Positions 42,509 through 51,727 of a stretch of DNA of 64,000 nt are shown here, piece after piece. The DNA is from Desulfolutivibrio sulfoxidireducens. Its GTDB lineage: Bacteria; Desulfobacterota; Desulfovibrionia; Desulfovibrionales; Desulfovibrionaceae. Where the stretch lies: positions 989,501 through 1,053,500 of the forward strand of contig NZ_CP045508.1 of NCBI RefSeq assembly GCF_013376475.1, written 5' to 3'. The notes under the pieces are model-generated. The model did not search any database, was not told where the DNA came from, and saw only the letters and a program-made list of their open reading frames with translations. The stretch's first letter is position 1; every line of letters begins with the position of its first letter. The position numbers and the translations under genes are program-made.

Positions 42509-43130
42509 TTTTCAGCATGACTCCTTCCAGGATGTCCCCCAGGGCGTCCAGGCGATCCACGGCGCTTTCGATGCGGTCGTAGATGTGGCTCCACTTGACG
42601 ATCTCCAGAATGCTTTCGTAGTCGTGACGTTCACAGTCGTAGAGTTCGCCGATGCCCACCAACAGCAGGGTTTCGCTTTCATATTTCAGCCAGCGGATGT
42701 TCTCCATGTGCTTGTCCGCCTTGGTGTTGGCGGAAAGCCGCTCCAGCATGGCCCCGGAGGCCTCCACCATCCCCTGGATGTTGAGCACCAGCCGCTTGGC
42801 CGGATAGCGCACCCGCGCGGGCTCATAGACCTCGAGCCGTGTGGACACGGCCTTGATGGCGTTGAGGATGTCCTCCTGGGCCACGTTGATGTCGTGGATG
42901 TCCTCGCGGTCGATGGGGGTGATAAAAGTCAGGGAGAGTTCACGGGCGATGGTGCGGGAGATGATGTTGCCCTCGGATTCGATGATGTTGACCTGCTTGC
43001 ACAGTTCCTCCGTGTCCGCCGTGTCCTCGAAAAGCCCGCACAGGTGTCCCGCGGCCTTGATCAGCTTGTTGTTTTGCTCCTGAAAGAGCTTGAAGAATTT
43101 GACCGAGCGCGGGAAAAAGCTGAACCCCAT
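42501..43130 (-). CDS. DUF47/PhoU-like Pit accessory protein
   Basis: 209 residues, all helical. The start GFSFFPRSVKFFKLFQEQNN and ITPIDREDIHDINVAQEDIL with acidic metal-binding residues identify the TIGR00153/DUF47 family, relatives of PhoU that bind metal and modulate Pit activity. The ATG at 43130 is preferred since AAGGAG lies six bases before it; the ATG at 43136 abuts that SD. Stop overlaps pit by 8 bp, so translation is coupled. The sensor kinase gene ends 36 bp upstream. Confidence 0.94.
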   Translation of the reverse strand: MGFSFFPRSVKFFKLFQEQNNKLIKAAGHLCGLFEDTADTEELCKQVNIIESEGNIISRTIARELSLTFITPIDREDIHDINVAQEDILNAIKAVSTRLEVYEPARVRYPAKRLVLNIQGMVEASGAMLERLSANTKADKHMENIRWLKYESETLLLVGIGELYDCERHDYESILEIVKWSHIYDRIESAVDRLDALGDILEGVMLKNA

Positions 43131-43166
43131 GGACATCTCCTTATGCGGGTTGGAGAGGGCGTTTTT

Positions 43167-44924
43167 TTACGCGGCGGACGCGGAGGCCGGGCCCGCGTCC
43201 GGCAGCCGGACGCGAAGGACGTCGTGGCCGGCCGGGACCGCCGTGCCGCCGTAGGCCCCGATGAAGTCCGAAAACAGGGCCGCGTCGTCCCCGCCCGCCC
43301 CGGATGGGGACACAAGGCTCCCGGCTCCGGGGAAATCGATGCGGATGTCCCCGTCGGACCGGGACAAGACCACGGTCGCGTCGTGGCCGGAGGCGGCCAT
43401 GCGGGCCAGGGCCGCGGCAAGGACCCTCCCCAGGCCGTTTGGCTCCACAGCCGCCGGGAAGTCCCCTGGTCCCTGGACCTCGAGGGTGATGGCCGGGGCC
43501 TGCGGGAACCGGGCGGCGGTCTCGCGCAGGGCGTTTTCCAGGATGCGCCGGACATCGGTTCGCGGCGGCCGGTCCATATTTTGGGAAAAACGCGCCGCGG
43601 CCACGGCCACCAGGTCGGCCACGGCCCCCTCCATGTCCGCCACGAAGCCCCGGGCCGAATCAAGGGCGCCTTCGGCCCGGGCCGGGTCGCTTTTGAGAAC
43701 CCCGGCGGCCATGTCCAGATAGCCCGCGATCTTGGTCAGGGGCGTGCGCAGGCGATGGGAGGCCTCGCGCACGAAATCGTGGATATTGGCCCGCATGCGC
43801 GTTTGGCCGGTGACGTCGCGCAGGGTGAGGATCAGCCTTCGCCTGGCGGCCTTGTCCGCGAAGGGGACCAGGCTTATCTCCACGTCGCGTCCGCCGGGCA
43901 GGGTGTAGCGGCGGGTGAACTGCGAGGCCTCGGGGTCGTCAAGCATGGCCGTCACGTCGCCGTGCACGGCCGGCCCCAGGTTCGTTTCGATGGGGAGGCG
44001 GTCTTCCAGGGCCCCCGGTCCCAGGAGGCGGAGCAGGGAGGCGTTGTGGGAACCGATGCGGCCGTCGGGATCGATGACCGCCAGTCCCTCGGCCATGCCG
44101 TCCAGCACGGCGGCGTGGCGGTTGCGCCGGCCCTCGATGGACGCCACATGCCTGCCCACCCGTTCGGCCATGGCGTTGAAGGCCTCGGCCAGCCCGGCCA
44201 GCTCCTTGTCCGGCGGGAGATACAGTCGGCGCGCATAGTCGCCCTCGCCCAGAGCCGAAAGCGCCAGGGTCAGCTCCTTGACCGTCCCGGTCAGGCTTCG
44301 GGTGGGCAGAAGGGACAAAAGTCCTCCCGAGAGCAGCACGAAACCCAGCGCGGCCAGGATGATCCCCCGGAATCGGGCCAGTTCCGTGGTCACGGCGTGG
44401 TAGGGCACGGCCACGCGCAAAACCCCGTCCGGCAGGCCGGGCAGGCCCTGGGCGCGCATGGCGGTATAGACGGTCTGCCGGCCCGTGGTGCGGCTTTGGC
44501 GGATGTCCGTGCCGAATCCGGTGGCCAGGGCGGCCACCACCTCGGGACGTCCGGCGTGGTCCTCGAGTTCGGCCGTGTCCGGTTCGGGGACCTCGGAATC
44601 GGCCAGGACCCGGCCGTCGGCGATATAGGTGACCCTGGCTTTCAGGTGCCGGCCCATGCCGGCGGCCCACTCCGGAAGATCGGCCAGGGCGATGCGCCCG
44701 GCGTCGTCCCCGCCGTCCGTCCGGTCCGCGAGGCCCGGACGGTCCGGGGCCTTTTGCAACAGCCACAGCACGAGTTCCAGCTTGGATGCCGCCAACTCCT
44801 GAGCGTCCTGCACCAAAAGCCGTTCGGTCTGGCGGACAAAGAACCAGAACACCAGACACAGGACGAAAAAAAGCGCTGTCCAACTGAGAAGCAGGTGGCG
44901 AACATGCAGTGAGGACCGTTGCAT
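43167..44924 (-). CDS. PhoR-like membrane histidine kinase with degenerate ATPase
   Basis: 585 residues. TM1 near residues 8-30, periplasmic domain to about 180, TM2 (GIILAALGFVLLSGGLLSLL), HAMP (LALSALGEGDYARRL), PAS (HAAVLDGMAEGLAVIDPDGR) and HisKA with H-box REASHRLRTPLTKIAGYLDM near residue 390. The following ATPase part does not show the usual boxes: LGRVLAAALARMAAS stands where the Asn box should be, FPGAGSL replaces D-x-G-x-G, and the GLGL loop is missing. It may not bind ATP and could act as phosphatase, adaptor or pseudo-kinase. Start ATG at 44924 (TTG at 44942 possible), both with weak SD. In one operon between the PHP-like protein and the DUF47-Pit pair, so a phosphate-linked sensor is likely. 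No response regulator adjoins. Confidence 0.85.
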   Translation of the reverse strand: MQRSSLHVRHLLLSWTALFFVLCLVFWFFVRQTERLLVQDAQELAASKLELVLWLLQKAPDRPGLADRTDGGDDAGRIALADLPEWAAGMGRHLKARVTYIADGRVLADSEVPEPDTAELEDHAGRPEVVAALATGFGTDIRQSRTTGRQTVYTAMRAQGLPGLPDGVLRVAVPYHAVTTELARFRGIILAALGFVLLSGGLLSLLPTRSLTGTVKELTLALSALGEGDYARRLYLPPDKELAGLAEAFNAMAERVGRHVASIEGRRNRHAAVLDGMAEGLAVIDPDGRIGSHNASLLRLLGPGALEDRLPIETNLGPAVHGDVTAMLDDPEASQFTRRYTLPGGRDVEISLVPFADKAARRRLILTLRDVTGQTRMRANIHDFVREASHRLRTPLTKIAGYLDMAAGVLKSDPARAEGALDSARGFVADMEGAVADLVAVAAARFSQNMDRPPRTDVRRILENALRETAARFPQAPAITLEVQGPGDFPAAVEPNGLGRVLAAALARMAASGHDATVVLSRSDGDIRIDFPGAGSLVSPSGAGGDDAALFSDFIGAYGGTAVPAGHDVLRVRLPDAGPASASAA

Positions 44925-45015
44925 TGGTGGTTTCCGGGGCAAGAGGGTTTCGGGAAAATCAGGCCGGGTGGCCGGGCCGCATGTCGCGCCAGGGTCCGGA
45001 TCGCCGTCCGCCCGG

Positions 45016-48000
45016 TCATGAGGCCTGGTCCCGGGCCTCGCCCCGGGGATCGTCCCGGGCGTCCTCGGACGGCGGTGGGGCGTCCCATTCCTGGGGCTGG
45101 GACATGGGGCATTTCCCGGCCAGCCTTTGCAATTCGTCCAGGTATCCCTGGTAGTGGCTCAGATAAAAGGACAGGGCCCGGGCGAAGTTCTTGCCCACCA
45201 GCCCGTCTAAGAAAAGCCTGCTTATCTCGTATTCCCGGCGAAGGACGTATTGGGAGAGCAGAAAGGCCCGCCGCTCGTCCTGGGACATGCCCGGGATGAT
45301 CAGGCGCAGCACCGTGCGGGCGCGCGGCTGATACATCCAGAAATACAGCAGGTCCAGGGCGTTGACGTAGAGGATCTTCTCCAGGTCGGCCTTGTCCGAG
45401 GACAGGGACTCGGAGAGCTCCTGGGGGGACTCGAGCAGGGTCTCGACGTCTTTCTGGGGAAACCGCAGTTCCAGCATGGAATAGGTGTCGTAGAGCTTCT
45501 TGGACTTGGTCTTGTAGTCCCGAAGGCGCATGGCGATATATTTCGAGCGGTCGGCCAGGCCCTCGATGAGGCCGGCCACGCCGTCCGAGCACAGCTTGGA
45601 AATGATGGCCGCCCACTGCTGCATGATGGCCCCGGCGTCCGGCACCCCGGCCGCGCAAAGAAGGACCGTGATCAGGGAGTTCAGGCCGATGGCCAGGGGA
45701 ATGGACAGGGCGCTGCGGAAGAGGTTGCCGGTCACGGCCCGCCTGGGAAGCCCGCGCAGGGCGTTATGGGTGGCGATGTACGCCCCGTTGACCGCGGCCA
45801 TGGCCGTGTACAGGGCCACCGGGTCGGTCTGGGCGGTGATCCCCAGGCCCTGGTCCATGACCAGGGTCTTGACCACATAATCCAGAAGCGGGACCGAAAA
45901 GCCGGTGTACATGAGCGAGTCGGCCAGCCGGGAAAAGCTGACGTATTCGCTCCAGGAGAGCACCGGGGAACGGCGCAGGCCCCCCGAGCCCATGACCGAC
46001 TGGATGACGTTGCGCAGCCCCGTGATGCCGAACCAGATCAGCGGTCCGAACCAGCACAGCACCCACCAGTCCTTGGTCATGGCGAAGGAGACGGCGGCCG
46101 GGACGAATCCGGCCAGGATCTTGAGGAAATTCTTGACCGAGCTTCGGGCATAGCGCCAGGAAAAGCCGGGGGAGCGGGGACCGGACAGGAGTTTTTCCTT
46201 GAAGACCTCACCGCTTGGCGGCTGGATGCCGCCCAGGGTGTAGATGTTGGCCGTTTCCGGCGTGGCCTGGAAGTAGCGGCGTCTGGACCACGTCAGGCGG
46301 GACCGAAGACCGGCGTGCCTGAAAAGCGGGGAAAAAAGCGCCAGCCTGGCCGCCCGGCGGGCCATGGGCGAGGCGTCCAGGGCCGTATGGTACCGCACGG
46401 AGGGCTCCACCTCCACGCCCACGGGCAGGGCCCGGCGCTGGTGTCCCCGGGGATGTTCCAGGTGGCGCACGGCGCGTCCGGGCAGGGTGTCCTTGACCAC
46501 CAGCCCCATGCCGTGGTGACGGCAGGACTGGCCCGTGGAGTCGGTGCCCAGGCAGGCCCGAAGCGGGGAGGTCTTGTAGTAGCCCATGAGTCCGGCCATG
46601 TTGTCCAGCACGCCGGCGAGACGCCTGATCTTTTCGTCCGTCCGGGGGTCCCCCCGCTGCTCGATGCGGCGCATGACCCGGCGTACGAATTTCTTGATCT
46701 TGACCGGATTTCCGGAGTTGACCACGGAGATCAGTTCGATGATCTCGGCGTCGTACCGGGCGGGATCGACCTCGAAGTCGTGCAGGTTGAATATCTCCAC
46801 ATGGGTCACGGCCCCCCGGCATTCGCTTAAAAGCATGAGCAGATCTTCGGGACCGTGCCCGTCCAGGGTCAGGACGAAGCGGTTGAGGGTATGGAATTCG
46901 TGCACCCGCTCGATCAGTTCGCAGGGGGAAAGCCGCAGAATGGCCGGACAGTCCGCGTCGTCGCAGGGGATGTCCGGATTCCTCAGGCCGGGGTTCTGGT
47001 CCGGGCTCAGATAGGCTTCGATGACGTGTTCGGGGCTTAGGCGGTCCATGTGCGAGAACACGGCCGAAAGCTCCGGCCCGTCGGGATGGGCCCCGCCCGC
47101 CAGCAGGCTTTGGGCCCTGTCCCGCAGGGAGGCCTGCACGGCGTTATGGATGAAGCGGCCCAGGTGCATGAGCGAGGCCTGTCCGGCCCCCACGAAGGCC
47201 GTGAACGACTCGGGATGAAGCGGGGGCACGTCCACGCCCGTCTCGGCGGCGATGGCCAGGCGGTGGGTGGCGTCAAACGCCGCCAGGACCTCCATGACGT
47301 AGCGTTTCTGGAACTGGGCCGCCTCCCGGCCCAGGCGCAAGAAAGCCGCCACCTCGGGCTTGGTCAGAAATTCCAAAAACTCCCCGATCTCGGTGAACCC
47401 CCGGGGGATCCAGATCATTTTGAGATAGCCCCCGTTGTGCCGGGTACGGTATTCGAGCCCGATGCGCACGGAGATGCCCATGATCCGGGCGGCCTGCAAA
47501 AGCTCCGAGGCCACCTCCGGGCGCACGAAGTTGTTGTGGATGACCGTGAGCTTGCGGATGCCCTTGATCCAGGCGTCCATGATCAGGTGGGTGGGGGACT
47601 TGCGGCCCTTGGTGTTGGCGTCGTGGACGTGGTCGTCGAAGGCCAACTGGTTCCACTCCTCGGGCATCTCCAACAGGTGGTAGTCGGCAAGTCCCCGGCG
47701 CACCACGCGCGGCTTGCCCGAGGAGGCGGCCCGAAAGTCATGGGCCAGTTCCAACTGGCGCACGGGGTCGTCGCCCAGGCGCACCAGTTCCTTGATGATC
47801 TGCAAAAGAAGGCGGGCCGTGTTTTTTTCCAGCTCGCTTTCGGCCGAGAGGAAAACCTCGTCCCGAAGCGATCGCAGGGCCTTGATGCGGTCCCCGGCCA
47901 TGCCCGCCTCCAGGGACCCCAGGAGGTGGACGATGGCGTAGGCGATGCGCAGTTCCCGGGGAGCGGCCATTTCCTTGATGCCGTGGGGATGCAGGTAGGT

Positions 48001-48168
48001 GGCCAAAAGACGCCGCAGGCCAGGGAATTTCTTGCGGCTTAAAACGTCGTTGACGATCTTTAAGAGGGCGTAGTCCTCCCGGTCGAACATCAGGCGCGAC
48101 AGAAGACCTCCCTCGGACTGGCAAGGGATTCCGGCCTGGGCCGAAGGGGGGGCAAGGGTATCGGGCAC
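45016..48168 (-). CDS. Large PHP-like membrane protein, undescribed
   Basis: 1050 residues from a GTG at 48168 (GAGGGATCCA before it). Residues 180-270 look like a PHP metallophosphoesterase core: FDDHVHDANTKGRKSPTHLI (H-x-H), GIRKLTVIHNN (place of the usual T-D-H-N), and GISVRIGLEYRT (the G-x-E element). Residues 270-560 are helical and soluble, with DRLSPEHVIEAYLSPDQNPG. From about 690 several hydrophobic segments occur (FLKILAGFVPAAVSFAM, WWVLCWFGPLIWFGI, LSIPLAIGLNSLITVLLC), then a soluble tail with LYFWMYQPRARTVLRLIIPG. It may hydrolyse a phosphoester at the membrane. First gene of the operon with the sensor kinase (91 bp downstream), DUF47 and Pit, which suggests a part in phosphate homeostasis. 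No family name recognised. Confidence 0.8.
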   Translation of the reverse strand: MPDTLAPPSAQAGIPCQSEGGLLSRLMFDREDYALLKIVNDVLSRKKFPGLRRLLATYLHPHGIKEMAAPRELRIAYAIVHLLGSLEAGMAGDRIKALRSLRDEVFLSAESELEKNTARLLLQIIKELVRLGDDPVRQLELAHDFRAASSGKPRVVRRGLADYHLLEMPEEWNQLAFDDHVHDANTKGRKSPTHLIMDAWIKGIRKLTVIHNNFVRPEVASELLQAARIMGISVRIGLEYRTRHNGGYLKMIWIPRGFTEIGEFLEFLTKPEVAAFLRLGREAAQFQKRYVMEVLAAFDATHRLAIAAETGVDVPPLHPESFTAFVGAGQASLMHLGRFIHNAVQASLRDRAQSLLAGGAHPDGPELSAVFSHMDRLSPEHVIEAYLSPDQNPGLRNPDIPCDDADCPAILRLSPCELIERVHEFHTLNRFVLTLDGHGPEDLLMLLSECRGAVTHVEIFNLHDFEVDPARYDAEIIELISVVNSGNPVKIKKFVRRVMRRIEQRGDPRTDEKIRRLAGVLDNMAGLMGYYKTSPLRACLGTDSTGQSCRHHGMGLVVKDTLPGRAVRHLEHPRGHQRRALPVGVEVEPSVRYHTALDASPMARRAARLALFSPLFRHAGLRSRLTWSRRRYFQATPETANIYTLGGIQPPSGEVFKEKLLSGPRSPGFSWRYARSSVKNFLKILAGFVPAAVSFAMTKDWWVLCWFGPLIWFGITGLRNVIQSVMGSGGLRRSPVLSWSEYVSFSRLADSLMYTGFSVPLLDYVVKTLVMDQGLGITAQTDPVALYTAMAAVNGAYIATHNALRGLPRRAVTGNLFRSALSIPLAIGLNSLITVLLCAAGVPDAGAIMQQWAAIISKLCSDGVAGLIEGLADRSKYIAMRLRDYKTKSKKLYDTYSMLELRFPQKDVETLLESPQELSESLSSDKADLEKILYVNALDLLYFWMYQPRARTVLRLIIPGMSQDERRAFLLSQYVLRREYEISRLFLDGLVGKNFARALSFYLSHYQGYLDELQRLAGKCPMSQPQEWDAPPPSEDARDDPRGEARDQAS

Positions 48169-48458
48169 TGGATCCCTCTGTCACGCTCCCGTGACAATAA
48201 CGTCCAATTCTTCACAAGATTATGCCAACGGCAAGGCGTTCACGTCAAGGCGCTGGCCGAATCCCGGTGTCGCCTCCGGGGGGCCGGCCGGCGGGAAACG
48301 GCGTTGACAACCGTCGTCCCCTGAGAGATGTATATCCTTGTGTTTTCAGGATGAAGGCCCCGGACGGGGCGGGGACGCCTTTTGGCGTGACGTCGGGGTG
48401 CGACGGCGGATCGGCGTGGTTCCAAAACGGGTGCGCCCGGGAAGACGGGGAGAAGCCT

Positions 48459-48854
48459 GTGGATGTCTTGAGCGTCACGGGGGCCATGGAAAGGATCGGC
48501 TACGATGTGGAGCTCTATCTGGATCTGTGCCGTATCTGTCTCCAGGAGTTTCCGGCCAGGCGCGAAAGAATGCTCGGATACCCAAATCCGGGCGGTGCGG
48601 ACGAGATGTTCCGACTGGCCCATTCCTGCAGGAATGCCTGCGGGGCCATCGGGGCCGAGGCCTGCGCGGCGCTTTCCGCCAGGGTGGAGAAGGCCGCCCG
48701 GGCCGGGGAGGTCGCTACGGCCAGGGGGCTTCTGTCCGATCTCGCCAGGGAACTGGCCAGGGTGGAGCGGGCGGTGCAACGGGTCCTGGAGGACCCTGTG
48801 GCCTTCGGGTTGGTCGGTGGGGAGGGCCACCCGCCGCCAGGCGATTTCGTTTAA
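48459..48854 (+). CDS. Hpt-domain phosphotransfer protein
   Basis: 131 residues from GTG at 48459 (GGGGAG six bases before). The stretch MFRLAHSCRNACGAIGAEAC then LSARVEKAARAGEVATARGL has the four-helix Hpt pattern with phospho-His in AHSCRN near residue 52. Hpt proteins pass phosphate between receivers in multistep relays; partners could be the hybrid kinase at 24178-25476 or proteins outside the window. The open frame begins at 48222, but the extra N-terminus is not protein-like. Divergent from the PHP-like gene. Confidence 0.8.
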   Translation: MDVLSVTGAMERIGYDVELYLDLCRICLQEFPARRERMLGYPNPGGADEMFRLAHSCRNACGAIGAEACAALSARVEKAARAGEVATARGLLSDLARELARVERAVQRVLEDPVAFGLVGGEGHPPPGDFV

Positions 48855-48878
48855 AACCCCGCAAGCCGGCATGGCCCC

Positions 48879-49121
48879 CTAGCCATCGCGGTTTTTCACG
48901 TCGCCCCGCCAGGGGTTGAACCGGGCGCAACAGCCCTCGCCGACCCCCAAAAGGAAACGGAAGCGTTCCCCGTGCTCGGGGTCCTCGGCCAGCCGGCATC
49001 GGTAGCGGGCCGTGTCCTGGTCCCAGTACAGGTCCGGACAGCGTTTCAGGTAGCCGTAAAGGATGTGCGACTCCCGGCATTGGTCGTTCAGGCAACACCA
49101 GCCGCAGCCCACGCAGGGCAC
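48879..49121 (-). CDS. YkgJ-like cysteine-cluster protein
   Basis: 80 residues from a GTG at 49121 (start uncertain; a TTG at 49130 is also possible, and no SD is visible). The N-terminus VPCVGCGWCCLNDQC holds a C-x2-C-x2-CC cluster, further Cys occur in KRCPDLYW, YRCRL and GEGCCARF. This pattern is typical of YkgJ-type proteins, which bind zinc or an Fe-S cluster; function unknown. Convergent with the Hpt gene with 24 bp between. The reading frame extends to 49232 without a plausible start. Confidence 0.65.
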   Translation of the reverse strand: MPCVGCGWCCLNDQCRESHILYGYLKRCPDLYWDQDTARYRCRLAEDPEHGERFRFLLGVGEGCCARFNPWRGDVKNRDG

Positions 49122-49562
49122 GACGCTCAAGGAAGAAGCAGGCTGGCTGCTTGGCCGGCGGGCGGGTCGGCCAGAGACACGGGAATACCCCCGCGTGATC
49201 GGTCGGCGGCCCCGAAGCCGAAGCGGGGCCAAATGGGGACGCGTCCCGTGGAAAAAAGCCGAGACATGGGCGGTCCTTTGGTCCCGGCGTCCGGGCGCGG
49301 CCGTCCGCGCGACAAGGGGAGCGGAAACCGTGCGGCCGGGGACAGGACCGAGGGTGCCAGTCTACCGGAATATTTCCCCGGGGAACAGGGTCAAAGGGTG
49401 CGGAGAGGTTTTTTGCCGCACATGAAGTCGCGGCTCCTCAAGACGTCTTTGAGGCCTATCTCGCCGGGATGGATGCGGAATTTGAAACGGCGAGGCCCTT
49501 GGCCGCCTCCGGCGGCCCGTGCGGCATATTTTTTCAAGACCGGCGCCGTGAAAACAGGAAGC
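49122..49562. other. Intergenic region without supported gene
   Basis: About 440 bases. A plus-strand frame near 49410-49560 reads AGMDAEFETARPLAASGGP and looks mildly protein-like but has no start signal and runs antisense into the next gene. Otherwise only GC-rich sequence with CCGCCTCCGGCGG palindromes similar to the ends of the composite repeat. Confidence 0.4.
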
Positions 49563-50075
49563 TCAGTTCCGGCGGGCTTTTTTGGCCTTGGCGTAGCCTG
49601 TGGCCTTGTCCCGGCGCGCCGATTCCGCTGTGCCGAGGACTGTGGAGATCAGGTTTCTCCCCGTGGTCGACATCTCCGGATGCTCCCGCCGAAAGGCCTC
49701 CAGATCGGCGGCGATTTGCCGCTCCATGCGTTCGGATTCCAGGAACATGAGATAGGCCAGGACCAGGGCGGCGGCGTTCTCCTCGGAACCGTCGCACAGA
49801 AGCGCCACCTGTTCGGCGGGTACGGTTTCGAGAAGCCGCGCGGCGAACATGTCCGCCCATTTTTCGTGCAGTCCGGGCAAAAGGGGCGGGATGTTCCCGG
49901 CCAGGGCCAGGGCCGCGTCCCTGCCGAGGTCGGGCCGGGTCACGCCCAGAAATTCCCGAAGGGCCTCGCGGCGGCGCTCCGGGGTGGTGGACACCTGGGC
50001 CAGGACCGTGGACCGGATGTGGGCCCGTCGGGCCTCGTCGTCCGCGTTCGGGGGCGGGGGGGATTGTGGTGGCAT
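49563..50075 (-). CDS. Hypothetical helical protein
   Basis: 170 residues from an ATG at 50075 with AAGGAGCCCTC upstream. No signal peptide or membrane segment. Helical throughout: ERRREALREFLGVTRPDLGR, GLHEKWADMFAARLLETVPA and NAAALVLAYLMFLESERMER; the C-terminus is basic (DKATGYAKAKKARRN), which might contact nucleic acid. No family recognised. It stands alone, divergent from the potD-like gene. Confidence 0.7.
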   Translation of the reverse strand: MPPQSPPPPNADDEARRAHIRSTVLAQVSTTPERRREALREFLGVTRPDLGRDAALALAGNIPPLLPGLHEKWADMFAARLLETVPAEQVALLCDGSEENAAALVLAYLMFLESERMERQIAADLEAFRREHPEMSTTGRNLISTVLGTAESARRDKATGYAKAKKARRN

Positions 50076-50446
50076 GAGGGCTCCTTGGGCACGAGGCGCG
50101 TGTGCGGGTCGGGTATCACGAAGCGCGCATCCCAGGCAAATGGCCGGGCGAACGGGCCGGGGTGGATCGGCGCATCCGAGGTCCGTACCCGGGGATGTCG
50201 CGGGCGCGTCACGACGAGTCTGTTCGAAAACGAAAATCCCCGGCTGCCAAACCGCCGTATCGACGGAAAAAAATTAAGAATATCGAATGGTACAGCGTCA
50301 GCCGGTCTTCAGCGCCCTGTTCGACATAAGATTGTTCCTGTTCCGACACGGTTTCCCGGTTGCCTAAAAAATCACGGAAGGGTATTTTTTTCAGTACCGA
50401 AAAAACGGTCCGCACGGACACATGAAACTGGAACAAGGGGGTTGGC
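50076..50446. other. Divergent intergenic region before the ABC importer
   Basis: AT-rich part at 50255-50410. ATATCGAATGG (50280-50290) and a pair of A/T tracts (GGGTATTTTTTTCAG at 50379-50393, CCGAAAAAACGG at 50397-50408, the latter palindromic at its ends) could belong to the promoter of the substrate-binding protein gene. No gene supported. Confidence 0.4.
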
Positions 50447-51508
50447 ATGAAACGGATCGTGGCACTTCTGGCGCTTAGCCTGTTCGCCCTGGTCTCCACG
50501 GCCCAGGCCGCGGGAACCCTGAAACTTCTGACCTGGAAGGGCTACGCGCCCAAGGAGTTGGTGGACAAATTCGAGAAGGAAACCGGCCTCAAAGTCGAGG
50601 TCACTTATTCCAACAACGAGGAAATGATCGCCAAACTGCGCGCCACCCGGGGCGCGGGCTTCGATCTGGCCCAGCCCAGCCAGGACCGCATCTCCGCCGT
50701 CCAGGCCGAGTTCGGCATCTATCAGCCCATGGATTACGCCAAGATCAATGCGGACCAGTTCATCCCTTCCCTTCTCGACGCGGTCAAGAAAAACACCCTG
50801 GTCGGCGGCAAGTCCCACGCCGCGCCGTTTTGCTGGGGCACCTCGGGGCTGGTGGTGAATTCCGAGAAGGCCCCGAACGCGACCAGTTGGAAGGCCCTCA
50901 TCGATCCGGCCTACAAGGGCCGCATCAGCTACCGCCTCAAGCGCGTGGCGCTTATCGGCCTGGGCTTCGCCCTGGGCTACAAGCCCTTTGACCTCTATAG
51001 CGATCCCAAGGCCTACAAGGACATGCTGGACAAGGTCGCCGAGGCCATGATCGCGGCCAAGCCCCTGGTCCAGAACTACTGGTCAAACGGCGACGCCCTG
51101 CTCGAATCCGTGCGCTCGGGCGAGGTTGTGGTGGCCGAGGCCTGGGACAACGGGGCCTGGAAGCTGCACGCCGAGAATCCCAAGATCGACTTCGTGGCCC
51201 CCACCGAGGGCGCCCTGGGCTGGATCGACACCTTCGCCATCCCAGCCAAGGCCGAAAACGTGGACGCCGCCTACAAATGGATCAACTTCATGCTCAGGCC
51301 GGAAAACGCGGCCCTGTTTACCACCCAGGAAAAGACCGCCACAGCCTCCAAGGGCGCCGGGCAGTTCGTGGACCCGGCCGTGCGCGCCGACTTCGAACGG
51401 TCCTTCCCCGCCGCCACCATCGACAACATCAAGTGGTATCCGCCGGTTCCGGGAGCCCTGGAGGAGATGGAAGGCAAGATCCTGGACAAGATCAAGGCCG
51501 CCAATTAA
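50447..51508 (+). CDS. PotD-like periplasmic substrate-binding protein
   Basis: 353 residues. Signal peptide cleaved after AQA near residue 22. Bilobal binding protein of the spermidine/putrescine type: LKLLTWKGYAPKELVDKFEK, PFCWGTSGLVVNSEKAP, VVVAEAWDNGAWKL, GWIDTFAIPAKAENVDAAYK. The Trp and Asp of G-W-I-D line up with PotD residues that bind the amine, but the Tyr-rich loop after DL-x-x-P-S is replaced by QDRISAV, so the ligand may differ. AACAAGGGGG lies before the ATG. First gene of an import operon that ends with a glycerophosphodiesterase. Confidence 0.9.
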   Translation: MKRIVALLALSLFALVSTAQAAGTLKLLTWKGYAPKELVDKFEKETGLKVEVTYSNNEEMIAKLRATRGAGFDLAQPSQDRISAVQAEFGIYQPMDYAKINADQFIPSLLDAVKKNTLVGGKSHAAPFCWGTSGLVVNSEKAPNATSWKALIDPAYKGRISYRLKRVALIGLGFALGYKPFDLYSDPKAYKDMLDKVAEAMIAAKPLVQNYWSNGDALLESVRSGEVVVAEAWDNGAWKLHAENPKIDFVAPTEGALGWIDTFAIPAKAENVDAAYKWINFMLRPENAALFTTQEKTATASKGAGQFVDPAVRADFERSFPAATIDNIKWYPPVPGALEEMEGKILDKIKAAN

Positions 51509-51727
51509 CGCGGTCCTTGGCCGGTTATGCCGCCGCCCGGCGCGCCGCGCAAAAATCGTTTCGCGGCCGCGCCGGACGGCGGCGTCCGCCGTCGTCATCC
51601 CGACCGGAGCGGGCCGGCCCGACCAGGGGGCTGGCCGGACCTCGCCCGACCGGAGCGGACCGCCTGACCACAGCGGACCAGGCCGCCCCGGCCGCCGCTT
51701 CATCCTTTTTCCCTGCGACGTGGCCCC
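51509..51727 (+). other. GC-rich spacer inside the importer operon
   Basis: 219 bases between the binding-protein gene and the ATPase gene. CCCGACCGGAGCGG occurs twice (51599-51612, 51644-51657) and CGGACGGCGGCGTCCG can fold as a hairpin (51574-51589). Such structures after binding-protein genes often lower expression of the downstream membrane genes; that role is inferred. Confidence 0.45.

Noticed and set aside
49410-49560. Plus-strand frame AGMDAEFETARPLAASGG
   Set aside because: No start codon with SD, and it continues antisense through the hypothetical gene at 49563-50075.
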